A stretch of DNA of 64,000 nucleotides from Chryseobacterium indologenes (GTDB taxonomy: Bacteria > Bacteroidota > Bacteroidia > Flavobacteriales > Weeksellaceae): contig DJTE01000002.1 in assembly GCA_002439165.1 (NCBI GenBank), positions 62,001 to 126,000 on the forward strand. Direction: 5' to 3'. Positions 36,622 through 46,091 of the stretch are shown here, one piece after another. The stretch's first letter is position 1; every line of letters starts with the position of its first letter. Position numbers and translations under genes: made by a program. The notes under the pieces were generated by a model. It saw nothing but the letters and a program-made list of their open reading frames with translations, was not told where the DNA came from and searched no databases.

Positions 36622-37968
36622 CTATGCTTTTGCTAAAAAACTTTCGTAGGAAGATTGCACAGAAACCGTGCCATCTGACAGTATTTTTTCTAAATTCAGA
36701 AATTCAATTTGATTTACGGATGCCTGGTCAAAGTCTTTCTGGACTCTCACATAGTTTTCTGTGAAGCCAAACATTTTTCCGTCTTTATTTTCGTGCTCCC
36801 AAAGTACAGGAAGCGTTTTTCCGAGCTGGGTCTGGTAAAATGCCATTTTTTTCTTTTCAGAAAGTATTCTCAGCATTTTATTCCGCTTCTTTCTTTCAGC
36901 CACAGGAACAACACCGTCCATACCGGCTGCTTCCGTATTCTCTCTTTCAGAATAAGTGAATACGTGAAGATAGGTGATCGGAAGTTCATTCAGGAAGTTA
37001 TAGGTCTCCATGAATTTTTCTTCTGTTTCTCCCGGAAAACCGACAATAACATCTACTCCAACAGCTGCGTCAGGCATTACCTCACGGATTTTGCTGACTC
37101 TTTCCCTGTACAGTTTAGTCAGGTAGCGGCGTTTCATCTTTTTCAGAAGATCATCACTTCCGGACTGTAAAGGAATATGGAAATGCGGAACAAAGCTTCT
37201 GCTTTTAGAAACCAGTTCTATGCTTTCGTCTTTCAGTAGATTGGGTTCAATAGAGGAAATACGGATTCTTTCGATGCCATCTACTTTATCAAGTTCTGAG
37301 ATCAGATCCAGGAAAGTATGTTCATGTCTTTTATTTCCGAATTCACCTTTACCGTAATCCCCGATATTTACTCCGGTAAGAACGATTTCTTTGATGTCTC
37401 TTCCGGCAATTTCCTTAGCATTTTTAAGAACATTATCGATGGTATCTGAACGGGAAATTCCTCTTGCCAACGGAATGGTACAGTATGTACATTTATAGTC
37501 GCAGCCATCCTGAACTTTCAGGAAAGCCCGGGTACGGTCACCAATAGAATAGCTTCCGATAAAAAAGTCGGTTTCTTCAATTTCACAGGAATGAACAATG
37601 CCTTCGTGTTCCGTTTTTTCCAGATCATCAAGGTAACTTAAGATATTGAACTTTTCTTTAGCCCCCAAAACAAGATCTACTCCTTCAATCTGTGAAATTT
37701 CTTCAGGTTTTAATTGTGCATAACATCCCACAATCACGACAAGCCCTTCAGGATTGGCCTTCATTGCTCTTTTTACATGAAGCTTACATTCGCGGTCAGC
37801 ATTTTCAGTTACCGAACAGGTATTGATCACATAGATGTCTGCTCTTTCATCAAAACTCACTTTATCATAACCTGCATCTGTTAACTGACGGGCAATAGTA
37901 GATGTTTCCGCAAAGTTTAATTTGCAGCCAAGTGTATGAAATGCGGCAGTTCTGTGAAAAGTAGACAT
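36622..37968 (-). CDS. mtaB: tRNA t6A37 methylthiotransferase MtaB
   Basis: 448 residues. MtaB is a radical-SAM enzyme that adds a methylthio group to t6A37, giving ms2t6A, chiefly in tRNA-Lys(UUU). The UPF0004 domain supplies three cysteines (LGCKLNFAE, NTCSVTENAD, VGCYAQL), and the radical-SAM cluster motif is CDYKCTYCTIPLARG. A short C-terminal TRAM-like domain follows. TsaD, which makes the t6A substrate, and three tRNA-Lys(UUU) genes are in the same window but in separate units. Confidence 0.93.
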   Translation of the reverse strand: MSTFHRTAAFHTLGCKLNFAETSTIARQLTDAGYDKVSFDERADIYVINTCSVTENADRECKLHVKRAMKANPEGLVVIVGCYAQLKPEEISQIEGVDLVLGAKEKFNILSYLDDLEKTEHEGIVHSCEIEETDFFIGSYSIGDRTRAFLKVQDGCDYKCTYCTIPLARGISRSDTIDNVLKNAKEIAGRDIKEIVLTGVNIGDYGKGEFGNKRHEHTFLDLISELDKVDGIERIRISSIEPNLLKDESIELVSKSRSFVPHFHIPLQSGSDDLLKKMKRRYLTKLYRERVSKIREVMPDAAVGVDVIVGFPGETEEKFMETYNFLNELPITYLHVFTYSERENTEAAGMDGVVPVAERKKRNKMLRILSEKKKMAFYQTQLGKTLPVLWEHENKDGKMFGFTENYVRVQKDFDQASVNQIEFLNLEKILSDGTVSVQSSYESFLAKA

Positions 37969-38034
37969 TTATTACTCCTGAATTTTATGGATGCAAAGAT
38001 AGTAATTTTAATAAGAATTCTAAATTGATTCGGT

Positions 38035-38685
38035 CTATTGTTTATATTCTTCTCTTATTTCAGGGCTGTTGATGAAGCATACGGGAGAAAAATGTTGTAT
38101 GGATTCATCTTCTCCGGTTTTTTGGAGGTCTGTAATACATTTTTCCCTGATTTGCCATATTTCATCTAAACCGTAGCTTATTTTTTCTTTCTGCAGCCAG
38201 TTTTGAAGGAATTCTTTATGAACAGATATTTTTACTGAGTCAATCTGATCGTATTCTATTTCAATTTCTGATAAAATGTTGTTTTTAAAATCGGTGTAGT
38301 CTGATCCCGGTTTTGTAAAATCATAATACTGATCTCCAATCTTCAAATAATTATGTGCTTCAGGAATATAGCTGAGACCATATTTACGGAGTGTATTTTT
38401 TATCGGAGGAGCATAATCCGAATCCATTTTAAAGAGGCCAAGCATCAGTTTCACCCCGTTTTCGCTGTTTTCCAGTGCCAGTTTCCTGAGTAGTGCATGT
38501 TTTGTACTGCAGGTTCCTCCCTTATCCTCAAAAATACAGAGTATATTATTTTTATGCTGATTTCTTTTATAGGTAAGTTCTGCAACAAATCTGCCCGCGG
38601 TATGGAAGTCGCGGATACCTGATTCAATACATTTTTCAGAAACAGGACCTTTTTTTCCATCAATGGCAAAATTATACATTTCCAT
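38035..38685 (-). CDS. Transglutaminase-like superfamily protein
   Basis: 216 residues without a signal peptide. A papain-like order Cys-His-Asp is visible: GGTCSTKHALL (C59), PEAHNYLKIG (H111) and YYDFTKPG (D122). This is the pattern of bacterial transglutaminase-like/cysteine protease domains, so a hydrolase or amidase activity is possible; I know of no characterised homologue. The C-terminal half is charged and helical. It starts four bases after the DinB-like gene and is probably co-transcribed with it. Confidence 0.6.
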   Translation of the reverse strand: MEMYNFAIDGKKGPVSEKCIESGIRDFHTAGRFVAELTYKRNQHKNNILCIFEDKGGTCSTKHALLRKLALENSENGVKLMLGLFKMDSDYAPPIKNTLRKYGLSYIPEAHNYLKIGDQYYDFTKPGSDYTDFKNNILSEIEIEYDQIDSVKISVHKEFLQNWLQKEKISYGLDEIWQIREKCITDLQKTGEDESIQHFSPVCFINSPEIREEYKQ

Positions 38686-38689
38686 GAGG

Positions 38690-39217
38690 TTATTTTTTAT
38701 AAAACTTCGCCTTCATTTCATCATTAAATTCCCCGGACCTGTTCCTGGCAATGGAAAGTGTTTTCCAGTCTTCATTTTTCGCGATTTTCGCGATATAAAT
38801 GATCTGCCCGATATGATAGGGATAGTGGGCCAGCTGTCTGATAACAGCATCCAGAACCGAATGTGCTTCCCCTCTTATATAGATTTCCGAATATAAATTA
38901 TCATCATTGATCTGATCCATAGCTTTAAAGAGACATTGCCAGCCCTTTTCCCAGTATTCCAGAACTTCCTGTCCGGTTTCGAAAGTGTTCACAAACTCAT
39001 CATCACGGTTTCTCCAGGGCTTTTCACCATCTTCCGTTAGAAAATTGGTCCATCTCGACAGCATATTTCCTGCTATATGCTTTACAATGACAGCAATTGA
39101 GTTACTTTCTGCATTAGGCTGCCAAAAGATCTGTTCTTCGGAAAGCTGCCCGAAGGTTTTATCGCCCAGCGATTTATAATATTCAAAACGTTTTACAAAT
39201 AAATTTTTCATACCCAT
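38690..39217 (-). CDS. DinB-like DUF1572 family protein
   Basis: 175 residues; an alternative ATG at 39211 would remove two residues. Four-helix DinB-superfamily pattern: a histidine in IVKHIAGNM (~47), then LAHYPYHIGQIIYIAK (~130-145) with the His-x3-His typical of the metal site. DUF1572 members are putative metal-dependent enzymes, in some cases thiol-related. The function here is unknown. It precedes the transglutaminase-like gene by four bases. Confidence 0.8.
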   Translation of the reverse strand: MGMKNLFVKRFEYYKSLGDKTFGQLSEEQIFWQPNAESNSIAVIVKHIAGNMLSRWTNFLTEDGEKPWRNRDDEFVNTFETGQEVLEYWEKGWQCLFKAMDQINDDNLYSEIYIRGEAHSVLDAVIRQLAHYPYHIGQIIYIAKIAKNEDWKTLSIARNRSGEFNDEMKAKFYKK

Positions 39218-39253
39218 AATTTCATGAAAACTAATCTACCATTTTTAACAAAA

Positions 39254-39279
39254 AAAACCATCTCTTATGAAATGGTTTT
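39254..39279 (-). terminator. Terminator after the T9SS type A cargo gene
   Basis: 8-bp stem (aaaaccat and complement) with a 10-base loop, followed by T-run on the minus strand. Confidence 0.6.
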
Positions 39280-39312
39280 ATCTATCAGTTTTATTACTAA
39301 AAGCCTGAGATG

Positions 39313-40644
39313 TTATTCTTTGATTACTTTTTCAGAAGCAGTAGTTCCGTCTCCGAATTCTATATTCACTATATAAACACCTTTAGGAAGTGAAGAAATA
39401 TCCAGCCTGGATGAATCAGCTGTGGATACCACTCTGCCTGATGCATCCAGAACAGTTGATGACCGGATTTTTTTATCTGTTTTTATATAAAGTTCTCCTT
39501 TGGTAGGATTAGGATAAATACCGTTACTGTTAAGTTCTGTTTCCTGGGTACTTAGTTCCCGGAATGTTATTTTATACATGGCAGCAAACTGTGCGGCTGA
39601 AGTCCATCCTGCAGAATAACAGCTGTTTCCGTAGCATCTTACATTCCAGTGGTAAACATCTGTATCCAAAGCTGTCCATGTAGTTCCGTTATCCATACTT
39701 ATCCAGGACCCTTTCATTATATTGTCTGCACTCGTAGCAATCAAAGTATTTTTACCCGGAACATAAGCAATATCATAAATTCTATTGGTTACAGGGATTC
39801 CAGAAAATGGAACCACGGACCATGTTGCCCCACCATCCTCAGTTTTATACATTTTTAAATCGATCTGGGCACCTGATGCCTGTCCTGTCTGTGAAAAAAC
39901 AATGCCTTTATTTACATCGCTCCAGGCCATTATAAAGTCATGGAACTGCCCTCCCTGAAATGTGCCGGAGAGTGGAGACCAATGCACTCCCTTATCTGTG
40001 GATTTATAAATTTTATAATCTGTAATTCCGTTATTTATATTGTAAAAACACAGAAACATAACGCCATTTATTACATAATACTTATGATAACCGAATATTC
40101 CTGTCATAGGACCGGAAATATTATCAACCGGTAGCTGTGACCAGCTGTCGCCGCCATTCTGAGTAATGTAAATATCATAAGCCGATGTGCGCGATCCGAT
40201 AGCCATACCATTATTAACATCAAAAAAATGAACAGCAATTCCTGTTGACGGCAGTGTAAACTGTTTGATCCAGCTTGATCCGCCATTGGTTGTTTTCCAG
40301 ACTTCCCCAAGAGTGGAGGTACTTGTCGGGCTTGTGGATCCGTTAGGGCTCATAACCCAGGCAGTTGTTTCATTTACACCCGAAACATTTGAAATATTGT
40401 ACAATCTGGTGTTGTTTCCTATATTAAAAACTCCCGGAGTCCAGCTGCTCCCGCCATTTGAAGTTTTTGTAAAAACCCCGCCTGTTCCGGAGATAGCACA
40501 TGCCCATACCCCGTTTACATCATATACATGCATAGAGGTCTGGCCACCTCCCCCGGCCCCTGCATTCTGTAAAGTCCACGTTTGAGAAAATGCGGGAATT
40601 CCAATCATCAATCCCACTAAAGTTGTAAAAATTCTTTTCTTCAT
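39313..40644 (-). CDS. Secreted BNR/Ycf48-like repeat protein with T9SS type A sorting domain
   Basis: 443 residues. A signal peptide (cleaved near PAFSQ) is followed by repeated Asp-box-like motifs (TTNGGSSWIKQF, TQNGGDSWSQLP, STDKGVHWSPL, TEDGGATWSVV, SMDNGTTWTAL), a beta-propeller pattern. The last ~75 residues are the T9SS type A domain: GIYPNPTKGELYIKT, DASGRVV and LPKGVYIVNIE with a final basic-acidic KVIKE. The protein is therefore exported by the T9SS encoded in this window. Its ligand or enzyme activity is unknown. Confidence 0.88.
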   Translation of the reverse strand: MKKRIFTTLVGLMIGIPAFSQTWTLQNAGAGGGGQTSMHVYDVNGVWACAISGTGGVFTKTSNGGSSWTPGVFNIGNNTRLYNISNVSGVNETTAWVMSPNGSTSPTSTSTLGEVWKTTNGGSSWIKQFTLPSTGIAVHFFDVNNGMAIGSRTSAYDIYITQNGGDSWSQLPVDNISGPMTGIFGYHKYYVINGVMFLCFYNINNGITDYKIYKSTDKGVHWSPLSGTFQGGQFHDFIMAWSDVNKGIVFSQTGQASGAQIDLKMYKTEDGGATWSVVPFSGIPVTNRIYDIAYVPGKNTLIATSADNIMKGSWISMDNGTTWTALDTDVYHWNVRCYGNSCYSAGWTSAAQFAAMYKITFRELSTQETELNSNGIYPNPTKGELYIKTDKKIRSSTVLDASGRVVSTADSSRLDISSLPKGVYIVNIEFGDGTTASEKVIKE

Positions 40645-40746
40645 ATATTTAATTTAGAATATACAGGCTCATCAGTCTTCCGACTTAAGCATCTGTTTTC
40701 GATTTCATGGTTTTTAGTTTTTTAAAGCTTTAAAAAGCCAATAATA

Positions 40747-40785
40747 AAAGAGTCTCCAATATTACTGATATTATGGAGACTCTTT
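40747..40785 (-). terminator. Terminator after the T9SS type B cargo gene
   Basis: 12-bp perfect stem (aaagagtctcca and complement) followed on the minus strand by TTTTATTATT. Confidence 0.7.
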
Positions 40786-40802
40786 ATAATTTTTAATACT
40801 AT

Positions 40803-42902
40803 TTATTCCCTGTTTTTCACAACGATCCAGCCTGAATACTTGACCGGCGTACTCATTTTATCGTTTTCATTCCAGGTTACGGAATACCAGTAGTTACCGG
40901 TCGGCACTTTTCCGATACCGTTCACACTTCCATCCCATTTGTATCCGTTCAGTTTGGTTCCTTCATGAATTTTAACCCCGTAACGGTCAAAAATACTGAA
41001 CACCAGATTCTTTTTACCGGCCAATGCGGAATAATCAATCACATCATTAATACCATCTCCGTTTGGAGTAATCACATTAACCAGATTAGGTACCACCACT
41101 CCTACTTCCATTGGCGAACAATTATAGGAGTCTTTTACATAGACTTTATGATCACCCCTTGAAAGATTGGTGAAAATATTGGAATCCTGCCAGTTGATAT
41201 TATCCATTGAATACTGATAAGGAGGTGTGCCTCCCATCACAGATACGGTAATGGTATTGCTTGAAATATCAACCCCTGTGATTACCGGCTGCTCGGAAGC
41301 ATACACTTTCACATTCTGCTTCACTACACAGCCTCCTGAAGTAAGTTTCACCCAATAAGTACCCACTCCTGCATTGCTGATAGCCTGGGTAGTAGCCCCT
41401 GTACTCCATAGATAATTACTGAATCCCGGGCCGGCATCCAGCGTCGTTTTATCTGCCATACAGATGATCTTGTCCTGAAGAACATTGGAATAGACAGGAG
41501 CAATAACAGTCAGGGTAATTTTAGCAACATTATAACAGCCCTGAGCATTGAAAACCCTCACGTACACTACCCCGGTAGGTGCTATATAAGCAGTAGAAGT
41601 AAGGATTTCATTGGTTTGATTGACCGCATCCGTCAATGAAGGATAATATTTTTTGATTGCACCGGTCTGAGTGGTTACAACAGCTCCTGTAAGATTAAAA
41701 GAACCGGTAGAAGGATTGGTCTCCAGAGAACAGGTTCTTATTTCATCATTCTGAACTGCAGGTACAGGAAAGAATTTTAAGAAAATCTTCGCTATGGAGG
41801 AACATCCGAAAGGTGAAGTAACTTTCACATAAATAGTTCCTTCTGCCGAGGTAAATGTCATTGGATTGGTAATCTCCCCTACTCCCGCATTGAGATCAGG
41901 AAGACTGTGATAATATTTCTTTGTAACAGTAGGATCTCCGATGATATCCGCACTCGTCAGATCGTATACCGCAGTACCGGCATTATTGTTATTACATTGC
42001 GTTAAGGTAGCATCTCTGGTCGTAATCTTTCCATCTCTGAATTTAAATAACCCGACCTGCTTACATTTATTAAGCGGACTGTTCGGATTGGTGGGATCTG
42101 TATAGCTTATACTATAATAATAGGTAGGACCCACCGTTACAGAAGTAGGAGCAGTAATAGGATTAGTTCCCGTTAAAGCAGCATTCTGGCTTGTATGGTA
42201 GCTTACAGAAAAGTTTGGATTTCCATTAATAATACCCGCAGATAAGGTCGTAAAATCAAATACAGCAGGATTGGAACAGATCACTACTTCTCTTGGATCT
42301 GCAGGATTAGCGGCTGGTACTCCCGGAGGGGTAAACGGAAACGGCTGGGTAGCAGGATCTGTAAAAGGTGATGCCAGAGTTGCAGTTCCGCCCCATGTTA
42401 AAGAGAAAGGAGCCATCGTAGGATTGGTGGCGTTCACCCAGTTATCCAGATACAGATAGTAGGTTTGCCCCGGTAAAACATCCAGATATTTGCAGTAAGG
42501 GGTCGTTGAACCTCCGAGCGCATTTGTGATTGTACTGGTCATATTCAATCCTGTGGATGCTCCAACTCCTACAACGGTAGCTGCATTACAGCGAATCGGT
42601 GAGCCAAGATTGGTACAGTTCACATTCGGACCGTAGATAGCCCAGTCATAATCTGCATCCTGATCATTCGGAACCAGATTAAAAGTCAGAGTACCGCCCG
42701 TAGCAATGGTAATTTTATACCATATGGAATTATGTTCTCCCTCCGTCAGACAGCCTCTTAAATTTTCATTAACGTTTCCAATCCCTGAAGGACTGTAAGT
42801 AATACTGGAATTTCCACAAACCGCCAGAGCAGTTACGCAGTCTGCCTGTGAAAAAAGGAATTGTGAAAATGAAAGAAAAATAAAAAATAAAAATTTCTTC
42901 AT
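40803..42902 (-). CDS. Large secreted protein with T9SS type B sorting domain
   Basis: 699 residues. A signal peptide ends near FLFSQADC. The N-terminal ~180 residues form a beta domain (NSIWYKITIATGGTLTFN, DYDWAIYGP) resembling PPC-like domains, and the middle has Ig-like/PKD-like repeats (KKYYHSLPDLNAG, KKYYPSLTDAVNQ). The C-terminal ~85 residues are the type B (CHU_C/gliding) sorting domain: ITPNGDGINDVIDY, FSIFDRYGVKIHEG and TGNYWYSV. T9SS type B proteins are often surface adhesins. Cysteines are numerous and likely form disulfides. Confidence 0.88.
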   Translation of the reverse strand: MKKFLFFIFLSFSQFLFSQADCVTALAVCGNSSITYSPSGIGNVNENLRGCLTEGEHNSIWYKITIATGGTLTFNLVPNDQDADYDWAIYGPNVNCTNLGSPIRCNAATVVGVGASTGLNMTSTITNALGGSTTPYCKYLDVLPGQTYYLYLDNWVNATNPTMAPFSLTWGGTATLASPFTDPATQPFPFTPPGVPAANPADPREVVICSNPAVFDFTTLSAGIINGNPNFSVSYHTSQNAALTGTNPITAPTSVTVGPTYYYSISYTDPTNPNSPLNKCKQVGLFKFRDGKITTRDATLTQCNNNNAGTAVYDLTSADIIGDPTVTKKYYHSLPDLNAGVGEITNPMTFTSAEGTIYVKVTSPFGCSSIAKIFLKFFPVPAVQNDEIRTCSLETNPSTGSFNLTGAVVTTQTGAIKKYYPSLTDAVNQTNEILTSTAYIAPTGVVYVRVFNAQGCYNVAKITLTVIAPVYSNVLQDKIICMADKTTLDAGPGFSNYLWSTGATTQAISNAGVGTYWVKLTSGGCVVKQNVKVYASEQPVITGVDISSNTITVSVMGGTPPYQYSMDNINWQDSNIFTNLSRGDHKVYVKDSYNCSPMEVGVVVPNLVNVITPNGDGINDVIDYSALAGKKNLVFSIFDRYGVKIHEGTKLNGYKWDGSVNGIGKVPTGNYWYSVTWNENDKMSTPVKYSGWIVVKNRE

Positions 42903-43063
42903 AGATACATAGTTTTTTGTTAGAATAAATCACCAAGCATATGATATACAAGGGAATACCAAATATACTCATAATTTAATTATAAACAACAAAAACGATA
43001 AAATTTTGAATTATTTCAAATAAAACAAAGCTTTAGCAAAAAACTACCTTTCCAAAAAGCAAA

Positions 43064-43861
43064 TTACTTTATACTTGTAATATTTCCACAGAGGTTTTCA
43101 AGATGAAATATTTTATGAAAAGGACTTTTTACCTGCTGTAAATGTTCTTTATCCTGAATAAAAGTATATCTTGAAGCAATGGAATTCATATCAGAGACAA
43201 TCACCAGCCAGCATTCATCAACTGAGGTATCATAATAAGGAAATTTTTCATTTTTCTTTTCAATAAGTTCAAGGATTTTTTCGGAACAGAGTTCATCAAA
43301 AAGATTCATGCTGTATTCGTGAGTGATAAATACATTTCTCCGGTGGAAAGATTTTCTCAGACTTTTCACACAGCCAACTGCTTTATTTTTTTTGATACTT
43401 TTATAAATATTAAGGATATTTTCCTGCTGTTCTTCGGGATTATCCAGCTTCAGATGGGAATGAAATTCCAAAAAATAAACACCACGATATTTCGTGGTGT
43501 CTTCCTGTTCCAATAAAATTTCTGCCTGACGGAAAATTTTGTTCAAAGTGCTTTCTGCTTTTTTCATTTCCAGATGGTTGATCACCTCGGTCAGTTCTAT
43601 TCCGATTTTTTTGTCGTTAAGTTTAGCGATAAAGTCAGGACTTTCGCAGGTAAGGTCTTCAAATTTTACTTCGGGGAAATGATGCATGAAAGAATTCAGG
43701 AGCAGAATTTCAGATTTCTTTCTGTATTTTTCACGGTCATGGAGGAGAGACTCATCTATGGTACGGTGATACTTTTCTATCGGCTTTTTTTTCAAATGCC
43801 GGTTCAGGTAATACAGGCTCAGATTCTTGGTCAGATCTTCATCAGAAAATGTTTTTTTCAT
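43064..43861 (-). CDS. Hypothetical protein with PD-(D/E)xK-like nuclease motif
   Basis: 265 residues from the ATG at 43861 (a GTG frame extends to 43909). A charged N-terminus precedes ESPDFIAKLNDKKIGIELTEV, with D76 and E89-x-T91, resembling the PD-...-ExK core of restriction-like endonucleases but with Thr at the lysine position. Charged helices follow. No signal peptide or membrane segment. Nuclease activity is a hypothesis. No methyltransferase or other defence gene is adjacent. Confidence 0.5.
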   Translation of the reverse strand: MKKTFSDEDLTKNLSLYYLNRHLKKKPIEKYHRTIDESLLHDREKYRKKSEILLLNSFMHHFPEVKFEDLTCESPDFIAKLNDKKIGIELTEVINHLEMKKAESTLNKIFRQAEILLEQEDTTKYRGVYFLEFHSHLKLDNPEEQQENILNIYKSIKKNKAVGCVKSLRKSFHRRNVFITHEYSMNLFDELCSEKILELIEKKNEKFPYYDTSVDECWLVIVSDMNSIASRYTFIQDKEHLQQVKSPFHKIFHLENLCGNITSIK

Positions 43862-44028
43862 GTGTATTGTTTTATGGGTATGAAAAACACATGCGTTATC
43901 CGCTTTCACTATCAGAACTTTTTGAAAATCAAAAAATTATATAATAAAGATAAGTAAAAAAACTATTCGGCGGATACTTTTAAATTAATTTATCAAATAA
44001 TTAATATAAAGTTTATTTTCATAATTAA

Positions 44029-44036
44029 TACCTTTG
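44029..44036 (+). promoter_or_regulatory. Candidate -7 element (TACCTTTG) for the phosphorylase homologue
   Basis: Matches TAnnTTTG, 26 bases before the ATG. The upstream region is AT-rich and lacks TTG at the usual distance. Confidence 0.45.
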
Positions 44037-44062
44037 CCCCTTCTAATATAAAACTGTAATTT

Positions 44063-45730
44063 ATGGATTTTAGAAATTTTAAAATACCTTACAGCATCAA
44101 TCCACAATATTCAAAAAAAACCGCTTACTTTTCAATGGAGTTTGCCATTGATCAGGTTTTAAAAATATATTCGGGAGGGCTGGGATTCCTGGCAGGTTCT
44201 CATATGAGGAGTGCATACAATCTTAAGCAGGACCTTATCGGAATCGGAATTCTATGGAAGTTCGGGTATTATGATCAGGGAAGAAACCATGATCAGACCC
44301 TGCAGCCGGTATGGACCAGGAAAATGTACAGCTTTCTTGAAGATACAGGAATAAAATTCCAGATCGAAATTCACAGCGCTCCGGTTTGGGTGAAAGTATG
44401 GTATCTGGATCCTGAAATATTCAATACGGCACCTATGTTTTTCCTTTCTACGGATGTTCCTGAAAACGATCATGTTTCCAAAACCATCTGTCATAAACTC
44501 TATGATGCCAATGAATCCACAAAGCTGGCTCAGTATATTCTTTTAGGAAAAGGAGGAGCAAAACTTCTGGATGAGATGAATACGGAAAGGGAAGTTTATC
44601 ACCTGAACGAAGCTCACGGGCTTCCGGCAGCCTTCTATCTTCTTAAAAAATACAATGGTGACCTGAACAGGGTAAAAGAAAAACTGGTATTCACTACCCA
44701 TACTCCGGAAGAGGCAGGAAATGAAAAGCATAATCTTAAATTATGCTATGATATGTCTTATTTCTCCGGTTTCAGTATGGAAGATGTGAAAAACATTGAA
44801 GGGGCTGATGACGACCGTTTCAACCATTCCCTATGTGCCCTGAAAATGGCAAGAATTGCCAACGGGGTTTCCCAGCTTCACGGTGTGGTTTCCAGATTGA
44901 TGTGGAGCAAATATCCCGGAATCTGTGAAATTACCTCCATTACCAACGCACAGGAATTCAAATACTGGGCAGACAAGCCGCTTTATAATGCGAAAGACGA
45001 AAATGATGAAACCGTTTTTGATTACCGCAAGAAACATTTAAAAAGCAGACTTTTCAAAATAGTGGCAGACCAGACCGGAAACCTGTTCAGTCCGAATGTC
45101 TTTACTATCGTATGGGCAAGAAGATTTGCAGGATATAAACGTGCCGATCTTCTTCTTCATGATAAAGAGAGATTTTACAGACTGCTGAACAACCCGAAAT
45201 ATCCGGTACAGGTCATCTGGGCAGGAAAACCTTATCCAATGGATTATACTGCTATTTCCACGTTCAACTCATTGGTTGAGGAAAGTAAAAATCATAAGAA
45301 TATGGCGGTTCTTACAGGCTATGAACTTTCTCTCAGTAAATCTTTAAAACAGGGGTCAGACTTGTGGCTGAACAACCCGAGGGTTCCGAGAGAAGCTTCC
45401 GGAACCTCAGGAATGACGGCTGCCATGAACGGGTCCGTCAATCTGTCAACCGATGATGGATGGATTCCTGAATTTGCCAACCCGGGAGAAAATGCCTTCG
45501 TTGTTCCCAAAGCAGATTACCTGAATATGAGTATTTATGAACAGGACAATTACGACCTGAATCAACTTTATGAAATTCTCGAAAACGAAATCCTACCAAC
45601 CTATTACGATCATCCGGCCCGGTGGAGAAAGATCCAGTATAACGCTATGAATGATGTAAAAAGCCAGTTCAACAGCGACAGGATGGCTGATGAATATTAC
45701 CGGGTACTTTACAATAATGTGAATGGCTAG
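44063..45730 (+). CDS. Alpha-glucan phosphorylase homologue (GT35-like) lacking the PLP lysine
   Basis: 555 residues. It follows the short alpha-glucan phosphorylase pattern: AYFSMEFAIDQVLKIYSGGLG at the N-terminus split as AYFSMEFAIDQ and IYSGGLGFLAG, then FTTHTPEEAG, IVWARRFAGYKRADL and REASGTSGMTAAMNG. In active phosphorylases the last motif contains a lysine (GTSGMK or GTxNMK) that binds pyridoxal phosphate; here codon 452 is ACG, Thr. Phosphorolysis of glucans is therefore doubtful; another glucosyl-transfer activity is possible. It has a promoter-like element and stands alone, ending in a strong bidirectional terminator. Confidence 0.8.
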   Translation: MDFRNFKIPYSINPQYSKKTAYFSMEFAIDQVLKIYSGGLGFLAGSHMRSAYNLKQDLIGIGILWKFGYYDQGRNHDQTLQPVWTRKMYSFLEDTGIKFQIEIHSAPVWVKVWYLDPEIFNTAPMFFLSTDVPENDHVSKTICHKLYDANESTKLAQYILLGKGGAKLLDEMNTEREVYHLNEAHGLPAAFYLLKKYNGDLNRVKEKLVFTTHTPEEAGNEKHNLKLCYDMSYFSGFSMEDVKNIEGADDDRFNHSLCALKMARIANGVSQLHGVVSRLMWSKYPGICEITSITNAQEFKYWADKPLYNAKDENDETVFDYRKKHLKSRLFKIVADQTGNLFSPNVFTIVWARRFAGYKRADLLLHDKERFYRLLNNPKYPVQVIWAGKPYPMDYTAISTFNSLVEESKNHKNMAVLTGYELSLSKSLKQGSDLWLNNPRVPREASGTSGMTAAMNGSVNLSTDDGWIPEFANPGENAFVVPKADYLNMSIYEQDNYDLNQLYEILENEILPTYYDHPARWRKIQYNAMNDVKSQFNSDRMADEYYRVLYNNVNG

Positions 45731-45851
45731 AAACAAAAGTTCATCAGCTCTGGTTAAAAAAAACAGAATATGTATCACAACTAAACGATGTGGGTTGAGC
45801 ATCGCTTAACCGAAAACCCTCATCGTATAGGGATACAGGAAAACTTCATAA

Positions 45852-45888
45852 AAAAGGCCGTTTCACAAGTTGTGAGACGGCCTTTTTG
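45852..45888. terminator. Bidirectional terminator between convergent genes
   Basis: 17-bp stem (aaaaaggccgtttcaca with tgtgagacggccttttt, one G-T pair) with T-runs both ways. Confidence 0.85.
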
Positions 45889-45894
45889 TTTAAA

Positions 45895-46080
45895 TTAATC
45901 TTTTTTCTTTTTCGGCACCTTCAGGCCTTTCTCTCTGGCCTCAGAAATACCGATGGCTACCGCCTGTTTTCTGCTGGTGACCTTTTTTCCGGAAGAAGAT
46001 TTCAGTTTTCCTTCCTTAAATTCGTGCATTACCTTTCCTACTTTGTCCTGAGCTTTTTCTGAATATTTTGTCTTGCTCAT
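45895..46080 (-). CDS. DUF6496 small basic protein
   Basis: 61 residues, lysine-rich (about one third Lys/Arg), starting MSKTKYSEKAQDKVGKVM and ending VPKKKKD. It contains the SRKQAVAIGISEAREKG pattern found in DUF6496 and in small stress- or plasmid-associated proteins. The basic composition suggests nucleic-acid binding, but the function is not known. It lies 11 bases after the 157-residue gene and may be in an operon with it. Confidence 0.75.
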   Translation of the reverse strand: MSKTKYSEKAQDKVGKVMHEFKEGKLKSSSGKKVTSRKQAVAIGISEAREKGLKVPKKKKD

Positions 46081-46091
46081 GATATTTTTTT

